A stretch of DNA of 64,000 bases from Legionella sp. PATHC035 (GTDB lineage Bacteria > Pseudomonadota > Gammaproteobacteria > Legionellales > Legionellaceae): assembly GCF_026191115.1 (NCBI RefSeq), contig NZ_JAPHOT010000001.1, positions 2,299,501-2,363,500 of the forward strand, read 5' to 3'. The notes under the pieces were generated by a model that did not search any database, was not told the origin of the DNA, and saw only the letters and a program-made list of their open reading frames with translations. Shown piece after piece: positions 1 through 9,483 of the stretch. The first letter of the stretch is position 1; each line of letters starts with the position of its first letter. Position numbers and translations under genes: made by a program.

Positions 1-33
1 GGTAAAGTTGGGTCAATGCGTCAACACACTCGC

Positions 34-1083
34 CTATATTGGCGCAGGTCTGCCAAAATAGTAGCCCTGATAAAAATCAATTGGATAATGTTTCAGACAA
101 TCGAGTTCTTCCCTGGTTTCGACACCTTCAGCAACGGTTTTTATGCTCATTTGCTGAGCTATTTCAATAATTTTTTCAACCATGATCTGTTTGACTGGTG
201 AGTTATGAATGTCGCGGATTAGGTCCATATCCAGCTTGACCAGATCGGGCTTCAGCTCATGTAGCATATTAAGCGAGCTATATCCTGATCCTAAATCATC
301 GAGGGCGATACGATAACCTCTCTCCCGGTAAAATCGTGTAATACGCACTAAGTGTTCTCTATCATCCACAAGGCCTGATTCAGTGATTTCAAATACGATT
401 TGCTCGGGCTTATATTGTGCCTGCTTTACTGCTTCATCAGTGGTCCGCAGGCAGAATTGCGGATCGTAAATGGATGTGGGATTGAAGTTGATGAACAGCC
501 GTTCCAGCTTTTTCTTGTGGTTGCTTGCCGTGTTAATGGCGTTGATACGGGCATGGCGATCGAGTATAAACAGCATATCCGCTTCTTTGGCAGCAGAAAG
601 AATAGCCTGGGCACCGATGGTTTTGCCTTGTTGTTCGGCGCGGAGCAGACATTCGTGAGCATAAATCTCATGCGTTGCACTGGAAACTATCGGTTGAAAC
701 CAGATTCTGAGCAGGTTTTGGTCGAGCATCTGAACTAGCCATTGTGCCGAGGCCATATTTACAAAGGAAGCCAGCGTTCGCGTTGACTTAAGCGCCTGTG
801 CAGGGCTGATGCTGGTTTGATTATCAGACAGTATAATAACGCTGGAGTCATTGAGTTCCTGTTGGCTTAATAATGCCTTGACTAAGGTAGCAAAGTGATC
901 AAATTGTTCAGGGGCCAGATCGAGGTAGAGGTAGCCGCGATCGGCTGTTTCCAAATTAAATTCAGGCTCCAACCCGGATTTTAATTTGGAAAATGTGTGG
1001 CTGGTGGGGGTTATGATATGGAGAAATACTTTCCCCTGCAATACGTATGAATCAATAGACTCACAGCGTGAGCATCGTGACAT
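34..1083 (-). CDS. EAL-domain cyclic-di-GMP phosphodiesterase
   Basis: A 349-residue protein predicted to hydrolyse c-di-GMP to pGpG in the cytoplasm. The EAL domain covers roughly residues 120-349. The signature Glu lies in ECLLR (E144). The metal- and substrate-contact motifs NFNP, EITES, DDLGSGYSS, KLD, AEGVET and QGYYFGRP are all visible, so the enzyme should be active. The usual DDFGTGYSS loop reads DDLGSGYSS, a conservative change. The first 115 residues match no sensor domain I know and begin with a CxxC pair (C4, C7), possibly metal-binding or redox-active. There is no GGDEF partner in the same protein. The family call is firm; the input signal is unknown. Confidence 0.93.
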   Translation of the reverse strand: MSRCSRCESIDSYVLQGKVFLHIITPTSHTFSKLKSGLEPEFNLETADRGYLYLDLAPEQFDHFATLVKALLSQQELNDSSVIILSDNQTSISPAQALKSTRTLASFVNMASAQWLVQMLDQNLLRIWFQPIVSSATHEIYAHECLLRAEQQGKTIGAQAILSAAKEADMLFILDRHARINAINTASNHKKKLERLFINFNPTSIYDPQFCLRTTDEAVKQAQYKPEQIVFEITESGLVDDREHLVRITRFYRERGYRIALDDLGSGYSSLNMLHELKPDLVKLDMDLIRDIHNSPVKQIMVEKIIEIAQQMSIKTVAEGVETREELDCLKHYPIDFYQGYYFGRPAPI

Positions 1084-1424
1084 TGTGAACCCTTTTATTT
1101 TTTACCTCCGTATAAAACATATAGTAGATTGGTCTCATATCTGTCAAATAGGCCAATTACTTTTAAGTGTTCTTTAGGGATTGCGGCAGTTGCTGGAGCG
1201 AAATCTATCATGGAACGCATGGCTTTAGTGGCGGATGAACTACCCTCATCAATACGAATACTAAACCTCCCTCATTGATTTAAAGATAAGGAACGGCATT
1301 AAATCAATTAAAAACTCAAAGAAAAACGACCAAGAGTCATTTTAACTTCAAAAAAAGCAGCGTCATATTTTGTTAATAATAAAAAGGTAAACTGTATTTA
1401 TGAGATGTAGTGGAGGGGGGCATT
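1084..1424. other. Intergenic region between divergent genes
   Basis: About 340 bases separate the start of the EAL gene from the next plus-strand gene. I see A+T-rich sequence that should hold both divergent promoters, but no convincing -35/-10 pair. A 22-codon reading frame near 1210-1278 has no ribosome binding site or recognisable product. No RNA gene or repeat was seen. Confidence 0.5.
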
Positions 1425-2348
1425 ATGGCCACGTCCAAACAGATTATGGAGCCATGGCTTGTATCCAAGAAAAAATGGGAAAGTATTTTCTCCTTGCATT
1501 TACCTAAGCCAGCAGAATTATTAGAGTTAATGGAGTCATGGTCAGGTTTTAGACAAATGACTGTTGGTCTCCTAAGAGGATCTGCAAAAATAGCTGGAAG
1601 CGATAAATTTTTTCTTGATGCCCAAGCTTTTTTAGGAAAGGCATGTACGTTTTTTGAAGTTCAATCACCCGAAAAGCTACCGTTAGCTATGGATTTGGCT
1701 GAGAAGCTGCGAGAAGCATCAGCAAAAGTAACCACAGCTCTTAGTCCATCGTTACTGTCTGTAGAAATTTTTAAAGCTGATTTTCCAAAAATTATAACAA
1801 AGGCTCAGGATTTAAAGGAAGAAAAAGTAAAACAAGAAGAGGAAAGAGAACAAAAAAGGAAAATACTAAGAGCGTCTGATCGGGTAACAAAGGATCCGTT
1901 CTTTACCGCAGCTGCAACGATTCAGGGTAGAATTGAAAGAGAAATAGAGAGAATTCGCGGAAAAAATGCAGATGACGATCGTATCGTCCATTTAATAAGA
2001 GTTAAAGGTTTGCTAGAGAGTCAAATCAACAATGCGAAAGAAGAATATAAAAAGGACTATTTATCAAAGCATCCAGGCAGCAAACAGCAGGAAATCAAGT
2101 CACAATGTAAAGCTGAAATGGCAGAAATTGTAACTCATTTAATGGAGAATAAAACATTAGACATAAAATTTAGAACATGGCTTGGAAGAGTGATACTGAA
2201 TTTAATTATTGCGCTACCCGTGAAAATGTATAGCAAGTATGCTCATGTTCCTGCAGACCCAATCTTTTTTAAATTAAAAACGCAAGCGCAAACCAATATT
2301 GAAGAAATTAATGAAGATATTGTAAAAATTGAGCTGCCTAAGCAATAA
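1425..2348 (+). CDS. Hypothetical helical protein, possible Dot/Icm substrate
   Basis: A 307-residue protein with no domain I recognise. The ATG at 1425 is preferred over the upstream GTG at 1410 because the strong GGAGGGGGG ribosome site at 1412-1420 fits it. The sequence is largely alpha-helical. A highly charged Glu/Lys/Arg stretch around residues 128-180 is likely coiled coil, and a short hydrophobic segment lies near residues 253-266. There is no N-terminal signal peptide. The C-terminus carries an acidic patch (EEINED, residues 293-298) a few residues before a hydrophobic end, a layout seen in many Dot/Icm substrates. That role is inferred from composition only. Confidence 0.6.
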   Translation: MATSKQIMEPWLVSKKKWESIFSLHLPKPAELLELMESWSGFRQMTVGLLRGSAKIAGSDKFFLDAQAFLGKACTFFEVQSPEKLPLAMDLAEKLREASAKVTTALSPSLLSVEIFKADFPKIITKAQDLKEEKVKQEEEREQKRKILRASDRVTKDPFFTAAATIQGRIEREIERIRGKNADDDRIVHLIRVKGLLESQINNAKEEYKKDYLSKHPGSKQQEIKSQCKAEMAEIVTHLMENKTLDIKFRTWLGRVILNLIIALPVKMYSKYAHVPADPIFFKLKTQAQTNIEEINEDIVKIELPKQ

Positions 2349-2453
2349 GAAGATTTTTTTCGTCCTATCACCGTGCTTTAGTCGCATTTGCGGTTGCTAC
2401 TTAAATGCTCTACTCTTCATTAAGTTTTTAATTAATCCGGTTTGCAAATTTAT

Positions 2454-2482
2454 TTGTTTTAATGTGCTAAATTTATCATAAT
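2454..2482 (+). promoter_or_regulatory. Candidate sigma-70 promoter of the glutaminase gene
   Basis: TTGTTT (2454-2459) and CATAAT (2477-2482) are separated by 17 bases and lie about 27 bases before the glutaminase start. Each box departs from consensus, so this is a moderate call. Confidence 0.45.
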
Positions 2483-2508
2483 GGCTGCTTTTTCAGTCTA
2501 AGGGTATC

Positions 2509-3435
2509 ATGTCATCATTGCTTACCATCAATTTGTTAGAAGATTTAGTTCATACCGCAGAGGTGAATCAAGAGGGTAAAACGGCGGATTATATTCCAGA
2601 GCTTGCTAATGTGAATCAAGACTTGACTGCAATTGCCGTACAACCCTTAGGTGGACAGCTGCTTTCTTACAGTAATAGTCCGTTGAGTCCGGTAACATTG
2701 CAAAGCACGGCCAAGATGATTCCTTTGATTGGACTCCTTGAAGAATATGGGGAGCAAGTCTTTGAATGGGTAAAAGTAGAACCTTCTGGAGATGATTTTG
2801 CGTCAATTACTCGTTTGGAACAATTTGGTCCCAAGCCATCAAATCCCATGTTAAACGCCGGGGCAATTACCTTATGCTCCCATATCCCGGGAAAAGGCGA
2901 GCAGCAATTTGGTTGGTTAGAACATTGGACACAAAAATTGTTTAATCAACGCCTGAGTATTAATCCCCTCGTTTTTGCTTCTGAAAAACGCACAGGGAAT
3001 CGTAACCGTGCCCTTGCCTATTTACTCAAGAGTAGAAGCAATCTTGGAGCGGATGTTCATGAAACCTTGGATTTGTATTTTGCACTTTGTTCCTATGAAG
3101 CCAATTTAGAACAAATGCTTTTCCTACCCACCCTATTAGCGAATGCGGGAAGAGACCCAAGCTCTGGCGAACAAATCATTTCTACTGAAACCACTAAAAT
3201 TACGCTAGCGATTATGGCAACCTGTGGACTCTATGATGAGACAGGCACCCATATGGTCAAAACCGGGATGCCCGCTAAAAGCGGCGTATCGGGCTACACC
3301 ATAGCAGTTGTTCCTGGTAAAGCAGGCATTGTGGTACTCAGTCCCAAAGTGAATGCCAAAGGCAATAGCATCCGTGGTGAAATCATGCTGGAAGGTTTGT
3401 CCAAAGCAATGAATTGGCATTTTGCATTGCCTTAG
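2509..3435 (+). CDS. glsA: Glutaminase
   Basis: Hydrolyses L-glutamine to glutamate and ammonia in the cytoplasm. It belongs to the serine-dependent, beta-lactamase-like glutaminase family. The 308-residue length is the family norm. The catalytic Ser-x-x-Lys motif is STAK (S66, K69). The conserved PSNPMLNAGAI segment and the KSGVSG loop near the C-terminus are both present. The ATG follows an AAGGGT ribosome site at suitable spacing and a candidate sigma-70 promoter. The gene appears monocistronic and faces a convergent gene. In other bacteria such enzymes supply ammonia for acid resistance or for glutamate metabolism; which applies here cannot be read from the sequence. Confidence 0.93.
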   Translation: MSSLLTINLLEDLVHTAEVNQEGKTADYIPELANVNQDLTAIAVQPLGGQLLSYSNSPLSPVTLQSTAKMIPLIGLLEEYGEQVFEWVKVEPSGDDFASITRLEQFGPKPSNPMLNAGAITLCSHIPGKGEQQFGWLEHWTQKLFNQRLSINPLVFASEKRTGNRNRALAYLLKSRSNLGADVHETLDLYFALCSYEANLEQMLFLPTLLANAGRDPSSGEQIISTETTKITLAIMATCGLYDETGTHMVKTGMPAKSGVSGYTIAVVPGKAGIVVLSPKVNAKGNSIRGEIMLEGLSKAMNWHFALP

Positions 3436-3508
3436 GTATTGTCGCCATGATGAAGGCTTAAGCCGTATCCCGGATTTTAGAATAAACCCGGGTTAGGATT
3501 CTAAACGA

Positions 3509-5824
3509 CTAAAGTGAAGAGCTTGGTTTATTCACGAGCGCTAGAAGATCTTCATGCTCCATTTCGAATTTCGCGAGCATTTCATCATTTTCTTGGTCTT
3601 CATCGTTTTCAGTGGGTGAGTCCACTGTAGTTTTTCTTGAAAAGGAAAATATAGTGGAAAACTTATTCAATAAATCGCTCATTCCCTTTAAGACCTGAAG
3701 ATCTTGGTTAAAGTTTTTAAGCGTTTTCTCTATTGAGCCAAGCGCTTCCAAGGAATTGTCCAGTGCCTCAAAATCTTGCATCAAGGGATTTTCTTTCTCT
3801 AATTCCTTTATTTCTTGCAGTAAAACATTTTGTTGGCGCATAAGATCTTTGTAGTTTTTATTGGCCTTTCTATTTCGATAACGCAGTATCTCACTTTGAA
3901 TATCGAGGAGTTCAGATTTTTTTTGGATTAATTCTAATAGGTTGTTCAAACCTTCAATCGCTTTAGTTTTAAGAAAATCAAAACCAAAACTCATTACATC
4001 GATTTTGGCCAATACTTTCTCTAAGCTTTCAATATGATTAGATACATGAATTTTTGCCTGTCGTAGTTGGTGTTTACTGAGTTTAGAGTTTAGCATGGCG
4101 GCAGCTTTTTGAACTGTTTTGTTTAAATCGATTATCTCTTGGTCTTGCCGCAATTGACTCAAGATTGCCCCAATGAATCTTTGTTCTAGGTGGTTCACCC
4201 GTTTCATTAAAAAACGCGAACTTGGGTCTTCCATATCCAGAGCTTGCAAGTTTTCCAATTGAGACTCAAAGCTTTTTAGATCAGACTCTATAGCGCTTTT
4301 CTCTTCAATACTCAGTGTCTCTCGTGTTAAATAAACTCGAAGCAACGCGTTCAATTTTTTGAAAAATTCAACGGATTCAATGGTGCGGGCACGATTCATA
4401 AATAAAGCTTTGCGCAGAGGATGTGTATCTCCGGTGAGAATTGAGTAAACAAGAGGCAGTCCTTTATTGTCGGGTGCAAAAAGAGATGCACCGTGTTGAA
4501 TTAGAACAGAGAGGCATTCACTCATAGGATGGGAGGCGCTATCCTCTTGAAAACAGGCATATACAGCGGATGCGAATGATTTTTTGAACACGGTGACGCG
4601 TTGGTTATTTATGTCAATATCACCATACGTCAAAATAAAATCAAGAAGCCTTGAGTTGCCTGTTTGTAACGCGACAGCGAGGAATTTCTCAGCGCGCACG
4701 AGATGATGGCTTGAGGTTAACAACGCAGCCAGTTCAAATTGATTGCCAAACAATAAACTAGGTAACAAATCCGCTTCAAGTTTCTGCAGTTTTCGACGGA
4801 TTTTTTGTAACTGATGCAAATCCTTCAACTGGAGATGACGTTCATAGGTTAGGTTAATTTCATAAGTTTTTGCCAATAATTCCTCGATTTTTTTCGCTTG
4901 AACCTCAGTTGGAGCCTTGCTCAATTCTATGAATTGAGTTTCTATCGCCTTAAGTTCCTCTGCTAATTGATTAACAATCAAAACTTTGGGTTGAGTATGT
5001 TGGCTTGCTTTTTCAGGATAGTCTTTTGCTTCTTTTGAGAACGCTTTATCGTGTGAAGCTACTTCATCTTGAGGATTAGGCACTTCCTCTGCAATATCTT
5101 CGACCTGATTATCCCCATGAGTGCTTAGGGTACTGCTGAGTTCAACCGAGGTGGTACGGGCGCGCTTAAGCGAACGAGCGGTCGCTTCATGAAAGCGAAG
5201 AGCCGCTGCGTAACTGGAAGAGCGGACAAGTGGGAGCAGCTCCCTTAACACGCCACAGGCTTCTTCAGTAAGTTCCAATATCTCGGTAGTATTTTGCTGT
5301 TCTAAGTCAAAATATTTTAAGAGCCGTTGATCACAATCCAGGTACTGACTTTCTAAATCTTTAATTTTTTCCTGATGTTGTTTTCTTAAATTATTGATCA
5401 GCGGCTCAGTGTGTCTTAGTGCTAAAATAATTAATTGATTTCTAATCTGGGTGCTGTCGACCAGCTTATAGCCATCACCAATCTTTTGCTCAAAGGCAAT
5501 ATTTTGAATTAATTCATCGAACGCATTGAAATACACATGAAGACGATAACGCTCACCCGATGGGTTGATAAATTCAGCAGTGTAATGGTATTGACTTAAT
5601 TTGGGATTTTCACGATTTTCATTTTCATACACACTCAGGTGATGGTTATCCAATGTATACATGTTTTCTTGGTCTTTTATACTAAATTGTTCAAGAGGCA
5701 GTTCAATACGGTAATAATAGTGTTGGCTGCTTTTATTGAAGTCTAATATCAATTGATGTCCTTGAAGTAACTGGACAATAGACTCATTTTGAGAAAGAAA
5801 GTTAAAAAGAGTATTTTTAGCCAT
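3509..5824 (-). CDS. Large coiled-coil protein with ankyrin-like segment
   Basis: A 771-residue protein of unrecognised family. The ATG at 5824 is chosen over one ten codons upstream because an AGGA ribosome site lies six bases before it. The N-terminal 115 residues look like a mixed alpha/beta domain. Long coiled coils follow (about residues 140-350). Residues 360-465 resemble degenerate ankyrin hairpins (for example LIQHGASLF), and a second coiled-coil stretch runs to about 725. The last 40 residues are rich in Glu and Asp (EMEHED) and end in a short Ser-rich tail, as in many Dot/Icm substrates. There is no signal peptide. A host-directed scaffold is plausible but inferred. Confidence 0.7.
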   Translation of the reverse strand: MAKNTLFNFLSQNESIVQLLQGHQLILDFNKSSQHYYYRIELPLEQFSIKDQENMYTLDNHHLSVYENENRENPKLSQYHYTAEFINPSGERYRLHVYFNAFDELIQNIAFEQKIGDGYKLVDSTQIRNQLIILALRHTEPLINNLRKQHQEKIKDLESQYLDCDQRLLKYFDLEQQNTTEILELTEEACGVLRELLPLVRSSSYAAALRFHEATARSLKRARTTSVELSSTLSTHGDNQVEDIAEEVPNPQDEVASHDKAFSKEAKDYPEKASQHTQPKVLIVNQLAEELKAIETQFIELSKAPTEVQAKKIEELLAKTYEINLTYERHLQLKDLHQLQKIRRKLQKLEADLLPSLLFGNQFELAALLTSSHHLVRAEKFLAVALQTGNSRLLDFILTYGDIDINNQRVTVFKKSFASAVYACFQEDSASHPMSECLSVLIQHGASLFAPDNKGLPLVYSILTGDTHPLRKALFMNRARTIESVEFFKKLNALLRVYLTRETLSIEEKSAIESDLKSFESQLENLQALDMEDPSSRFLMKRVNHLEQRFIGAILSQLRQDQEIIDLNKTVQKAAAMLNSKLSKHQLRQAKIHVSNHIESLEKVLAKIDVMSFGFDFLKTKAIEGLNNLLELIQKKSELLDIQSEILRYRNRKANKNYKDLMRQQNVLLQEIKELEKENPLMQDFEALDNSLEALGSIEKTLKNFNQDLQVLKGMSDLLNKFSTIFSFSRKTTVDSPTENDEDQENDEMLAKFEMEHEDLLALVNKPSSSL

Positions 5825-6080
5825 TTTTGATCCTAAGTATAAAATATTGCCCACATTATACTTAAAGATTACTTTTAGTAAAAAAATAATTTTTTTGGGT
5901 GATTTTAAGTTCTTTCTGTGTCAATTGCATCCGAATTGTGCTGCTAAATAAGCAAGAGAAACAATGTGTTACGGATGCTGTTGCGCTGTGAATTCAACGA
6001 TTTATATTATTGCTGGAGTCACTGTATGAATCATTTTTCGAATCACTTTTTTAGGAGCGCTCGAAACGGGGTGAGATGTC

Positions 6081-6109
6081 TTGAAAAAGAAACATTCCAT
6101 TTTTATAAT
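6081..6109 (+). promoter_or_regulatory. Sigma-70 promoter
   Basis: TTGAAA (6081-6086) and a perfect TATAAT (6104-6109) are separated by exactly 17 bases. They lie about 30 bases before the ATG at 6141, giving a short leader. This is the best promoter match in the window. Confidence 0.75.
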
Positions 6110-6140
6110 GCGCTAAAATAATAACCAAATAAGTTCTATT

Positions 6141-6800
6141 ATGATCCTTTCTACAATTTACTTCCCACGTTTTTTTCAAACTGCTTCTGAAAAAGCCATT
6201 CGGCAGAAACTCATAGCCAAAGAAACTTTAAATTGGGAAACAGATAAATATCAAGCATTATTGCAGCTCCAGAAGCATGCCTCAAAAATGGCTGCCAGCC
6301 TCCATGAATTAAAAGCGGTTGTAGAATATTTAGACACTGCTTCTTTAGAGACACTCATTACCGAGGTATTGGATAAGACACTATCGGATGAGCATTATAC
6401 TCCTGCTTCAGCCGCTAAACCATTAACCAACCTTTTTGCTCGATTAAAATCCGACCTGGAAGAAAATAAAAAAGCAAGTAAGTGTTTTGGCGGTGTGAAT
6501 ATACTCGGCAATTCAATAGTTGCCGCTGCTGCTGGGCTTGGAATTGTTCTATTTGGGCTTACTGTATTTACTGCTCCCTTAGGGACGGCTCTTCTTGGCC
6601 TAGGGATGATGCTTGCATCCACTTTAGTTTTTGCAACTGCAGTCTATAGTCTCTATGTGGACGGACGATTTATTGCAGAGAAACAGCTTCAAGAAATTGA
6701 GACTGGTATCAATTTTTTATGCAGTTATCCCCATGTGGAGTCCCTCAATCCCCAGAGCGCGGATCACGATTACAAAATATCTTGTGCACTCCAATGTTAA
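6141..6800 (+). CDS. Hypothetical protein with two membrane helices
   Basis: A 219-residue protein of unknown function. The first 115 residues are hydrophilic and helical. Two hydrophobic, Gly/Ala-rich segments follow (about residues 124-144 and 149-171), joined by a short TAPLG turn, so a membrane hairpin is likely. The last 45 residues are polar. There is no cleavable signal peptide. A strong promoter lies just upstream but the ribosome site is weak. Short helical proteins with a central Gly-rich hairpin are frequent in Legionella genomes, and some are translocated to host membranes. That link is inference; I recognise no homologue. Confidence 0.6.
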   Translation: MILSTIYFPRFFQTASEKAIRQKLIAKETLNWETDKYQALLQLQKHASKMAASLHELKAVVEYLDTASLETLITEVLDKTLSDEHYTPASAAKPLTNLFARLKSDLEENKKASKCFGGVNILGNSIVAAAAGLGIVLFGLTVFTAPLGTALLGLGMMLASTLVFATAVYSLYVDGRFIAEKQLQEIETGINFLCSYPHVESLNPQSADHDYKISCALQC

Positions 6801-6845
6801 GCGCAAGAATCGTTTCGGTTTGAGTAACCGATGATGTTATGGGGC

Positions 6846-8342
6846 TTAAGGCCGCATAACATCGTTCACGCTTGTTGATAGGGCAAAATGTTTATCAAAC
6901 TCCTGTTGTAAGACAGGGCTCTCATGGTGGTGTTCGATTAAATGTTCTTTTAATGCATTAAGTTGATCATCACAGAAGGCGCCTCTTATTTTTAAGGAGT
7001 TGAGTATTTCTTCTTTTTTGGGTGGTGACTGATTTTCAACGCGATCAATTAAATCAAGGAAAATGGTTTTGGCATCAATTATCGCCTCCAGAGCCTCCAC
7101 TTCTTTTCCTTTTAGTTGTGATGCAACACGGGCAAATCGCAGATTGGCATCAAGACCCTCCATATAATAGCAGCCTAACAGCGCTTCCTTATAAAAAATA
7201 TAAGCTTGTTCGAGATTTCCAAGACGCTCATAAATGACACCAGTAAGAGTTGCGTAGCGACTTTTATCTTCATCGAATTCAGCTTTCCTCATGTTGGATG
7301 CGTACAGTGTAACTTTGCTGAAATAGGATACGCTTTGCTCATAATTCCCCGCAAATAAATGCAGAAAACCCAGTTGTTTATAAGTCTCGTACAAAGCGTG
7401 ACTCCCCAGATTGATTACTGGATTTTTACTTTCACTCATTACCGCTTCTATTCCCTTAATGATTTTTTCAAGTTCTGTTCTTTTGCCGTGCATCAAGGAA
7501 TTCAGTTCATTTGATGGTGTTAACGCGAACTGTTCTATTGTTCCATAGGGGTCAATTGAGTCCATTATAGACTGGGAAATTTTTTGAGCTTCCCCCTGTA
7601 AACTCTTTAACTGGCTTCTCAGCTTCATTTGTATTTCTTCTGGAAGGTTCTCATCAGTATATTGGTGTACATTATTGTCGAAAGCGTTCTTATACGGTTC
7701 GGTATATAACCCATTTGTTGAGATGACCGTTAAGGACTCAGATTTCGGATCAAATACAATGTTGTAATAGTAAGCATGCTCCAATGCTTTATTAATAATT
7801 ACATTAGACTTGACGATTTTTCCTGGAATTCGCGCTTGTAATGTCTCTACAATTTCTTGTTGGACTTTTTGTACATTCCAATGCTCAGCATTTACAACCA
7901 CAATCACTTCTAATTCGGAATCCGGATGAATTCCGATCGTATTGGTGCCGTAATAGTACGGATCTAAATCGATGTAGGCTGGTTTTTTAATATTGGTGAG
8001 GGATTCATCAACATTCATGGAAAACATACCAAACATCCCTGTACTTACCACTTTTCCCGCCAATTTACTAACTGGATCATAGGGTCTTCGCAGTGCTTGT
8101 GGTGATACATGCAGCATGAAAAAATTATTATGCGTACGGTCTTTTACAATCACCGTATGACAATGGTGTATCCCGATGGATTCTAAGTTAACCTCTTCTT
8201 TAGGATCGATCAATATAGGTTCATAAGTAGTCGTATCTGTCTGAAATGATTTATCAAATTCTGGGTGCAATTGATAAAAGGTGGATTGGTCTGGTGAATA
8301 TTGAACCGCATTGTCTTCTGATACTTTTATAACAAAAGGCAT
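6846..8342 (-). CDS. Cys-His hydrolase-like N-terminus plus TPR-like C-terminus
   Basis: A 498-residue protein. Near the N-terminus a Cys-His pair, C61 and H78, lies in the context HHCHTVIV...FMLHVSP. The C-H-x-V/I-V start and the 17-residue Cys-to-His spacing match the N-terminal asparagine amidohydrolase (NTAN1) and CheD deamidase fold as I know it. The C-terminal half (about residues 310-450) looks like TPR-type helical pairs, including GNYEQSVSYFSKV and GNLEQAYIFYKEAL. An AAGGAC ribosome site precedes the ATG. The neighbouring divergent gene carries a similar Cys-His pattern. A deamidase or amidohydrolase acting on a protein is my inference; substrate unknown. Confidence 0.6.
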   Translation of the reverse strand: MPFVIKVSEDNAVQYSPDQSTFYQLHPEFDKSFQTDTTTYEPILIDPKEEVNLESIGIHHCHTVIVKDRTHNNFFMLHVSPQALRRPYDPVSKLAGKVVSTGMFGMFSMNVDESLTNIKKPAYIDLDPYYYGTNTIGIHPDSELEVIVVVNAEHWNVQKVQQEIVETLQARIPGKIVKSNVIINKALEHAYYYNIVFDPKSESLTVISTNGLYTEPYKNAFDNNVHQYTDENLPEEIQMKLRSQLKSLQGEAQKISQSIMDSIDPYGTIEQFALTPSNELNSLMHGKRTELEKIIKGIEAVMSESKNPVINLGSHALYETYKQLGFLHLFAGNYEQSVSYFSKVTLYASNMRKAEFDEDKSRYATLTGVIYERLGNLEQAYIFYKEALLGCYYMEGLDANLRFARVASQLKGKEVEALEAIIDAKTIFLDLIDRVENQSPPKKEEILNSLKIRGAFCDDQLNALKEHLIEHHHESPVLQQEFDKHFALSTSVNDVMRP

Positions 8343-8502
8343 ATTTTGTCCTTTTAGATTAACAATAAGGCATATAGTGTAACGAGTGAAGCTTAAGAAT
8401 TTATTAATGGTTTGTTTATGATGTCTAAAATAAATGGATGTGTGTAAGAGAGTCCCGCTTGCTCTAAATTTAGTTAAATTTTTAGGAAAATCATCGGCTA
8501 AT

Positions 8503-8527
8503 GGCTAAGCCTCGAGTATACTTAGCC
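8503..8527 (+). promoter_or_regulatory. Inverted repeat overlapping a -10-like hexamer
   Basis: GGCTAAG (8503-8509) and its reverse complement CTTAGCC (8521-8527) flank 11 bases that include most of a TATACT hexamer (8517-8522), just before the ATG at 8554. This could be an operator over the promoter of the plus-strand gene. No good -35 box was found. Confidence 0.35.
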
Positions 8528-8553
8528 TAGTTAAAATTGTTGTAGCGCTAAAA

Positions 8554-9345
8554 ATGGAAGAAAAAAAAATCACTGAATGCGAATCCAGGGTCATGCTGAT
8601 TGCAGGTCAAAATGAAACAGTGAGAAAAACCACGACCCAAAAAGGCTTCCCGGCTACAGTAGGGTTAGAAGGATGTGTGGCACTCCTTATTGCCGATAAA
8701 AAAGCCAATGTCAGTATCACCCATGTAGACGCAGATACCGATTTATCTTTTATTAAGGGCGAAGTTGCGTTTATGGATGGCGCTTTTACCATTGATTTAA
8801 TAAAAAAACCGGCTAAAGGCCAGCTGGATCTGAAAGTTCTTGAGGCTTTGGATGAAATGGGTTTATCTCAAATTGCTTCATCTGGCGCAAAGAGAGTAGT
8901 CGAGAGTGTTGAAGGGACCGTGGTTTATAATTATTTAAGAGGAATCCCTCAGACATTTTCATTTAATGATTTTATAGAAATTGCTTCGCCTGGGGTGATA
9001 CCCAATGCAAAAAATAAGTTATACACCTTGGGTTATCGTGTTGAAACGTGTAGCGAAGATGCTCTGAGATTCCAGTTAAGAGTGTACAGTCGTCAATTAA
9101 ATCAGGCTTTATCACCCAAAGCGACTGCTTTACCCTTATTAGTACACGATGCATCAGGTTGGGTTGAGACAGAAATGAACATAGATAAAGAAGTAGAATT
9201 AATTTTAGCTAAAGGAGAGCCTCAACACGTCTCGTTTTTTCAATCATCGAAAATGCACTCTTTAAATTATGTTTTACCGCGTTATACGAAACTGATGAAA
9301 TACCTTGAGTCTCAGCAACCAAAAGCCCCATCTCCTGATTTTTAA
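8554..9345 (+). CDS. NTAN1/CheD-like Cys-His protein
   Basis: A 263-residue protein of uncertain family. C41 and H57 lie in GLEGCVALLIAD...SITHVDADTD. This resembles the active-site region of N-terminal asparagine amidohydrolases, where the catalytic Cys starts a hydrophobic strand and a Thr-His-x-Asp motif follows about 16 residues later. The rest has strand/helix alternation and a second conserved-looking block, VETCSEDALRFQLRVY (around residues 168-183). There is no signal peptide and no TPR domain. It is transcribed away from the larger protein with a similar motif, separated by about 210 bases. A cysteine amidohydrolase or deamidase role is inferred; the third catalytic residue is not identified. 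Confidence 0.55.
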   Translation: MEEKKITECESRVMLIAGQNETVRKTTTQKGFPATVGLEGCVALLIADKKANVSITHVDADTDLSFIKGEVAFMDGAFTIDLIKKPAKGQLDLKVLEALDEMGLSQIASSGAKRVVESVEGTVVYNYLRGIPQTFSFNDFIEIASPGVIPNAKNKLYTLGYRVETCSEDALRFQLRVYSRQLNQALSPKATALPLLVHDASGWVETEMNIDKEVELILAKGEPQHVSFFQSSKMHSLNYVLPRYTKLMKYLESQQPKAPSPDF

Positions 9346-9483
9346 AACGGGTGTAGGATACTATCCCTCGTTGGCCCCATATCGCCAACTATGCTATATT
9401 TATATGTAAATTTGCAATAAATTAAGCGTCATTTTAAAAACTTATTTTTCAACGTGCATCTCTAAAAATATGGAGAATGTTAG

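Noticed and set aside
1210..1278. 22-codon reading frame in the first intergenic region
   Set aside because: No ribosome site, no recognisable product and too short to distinguish from chance.
3468..3500. CCCGG/CCGGG stem between the glutaminase and the 771-residue protein gene
   Set aside because: Only five pairs with a 14-base loop; too weak to call a terminator.
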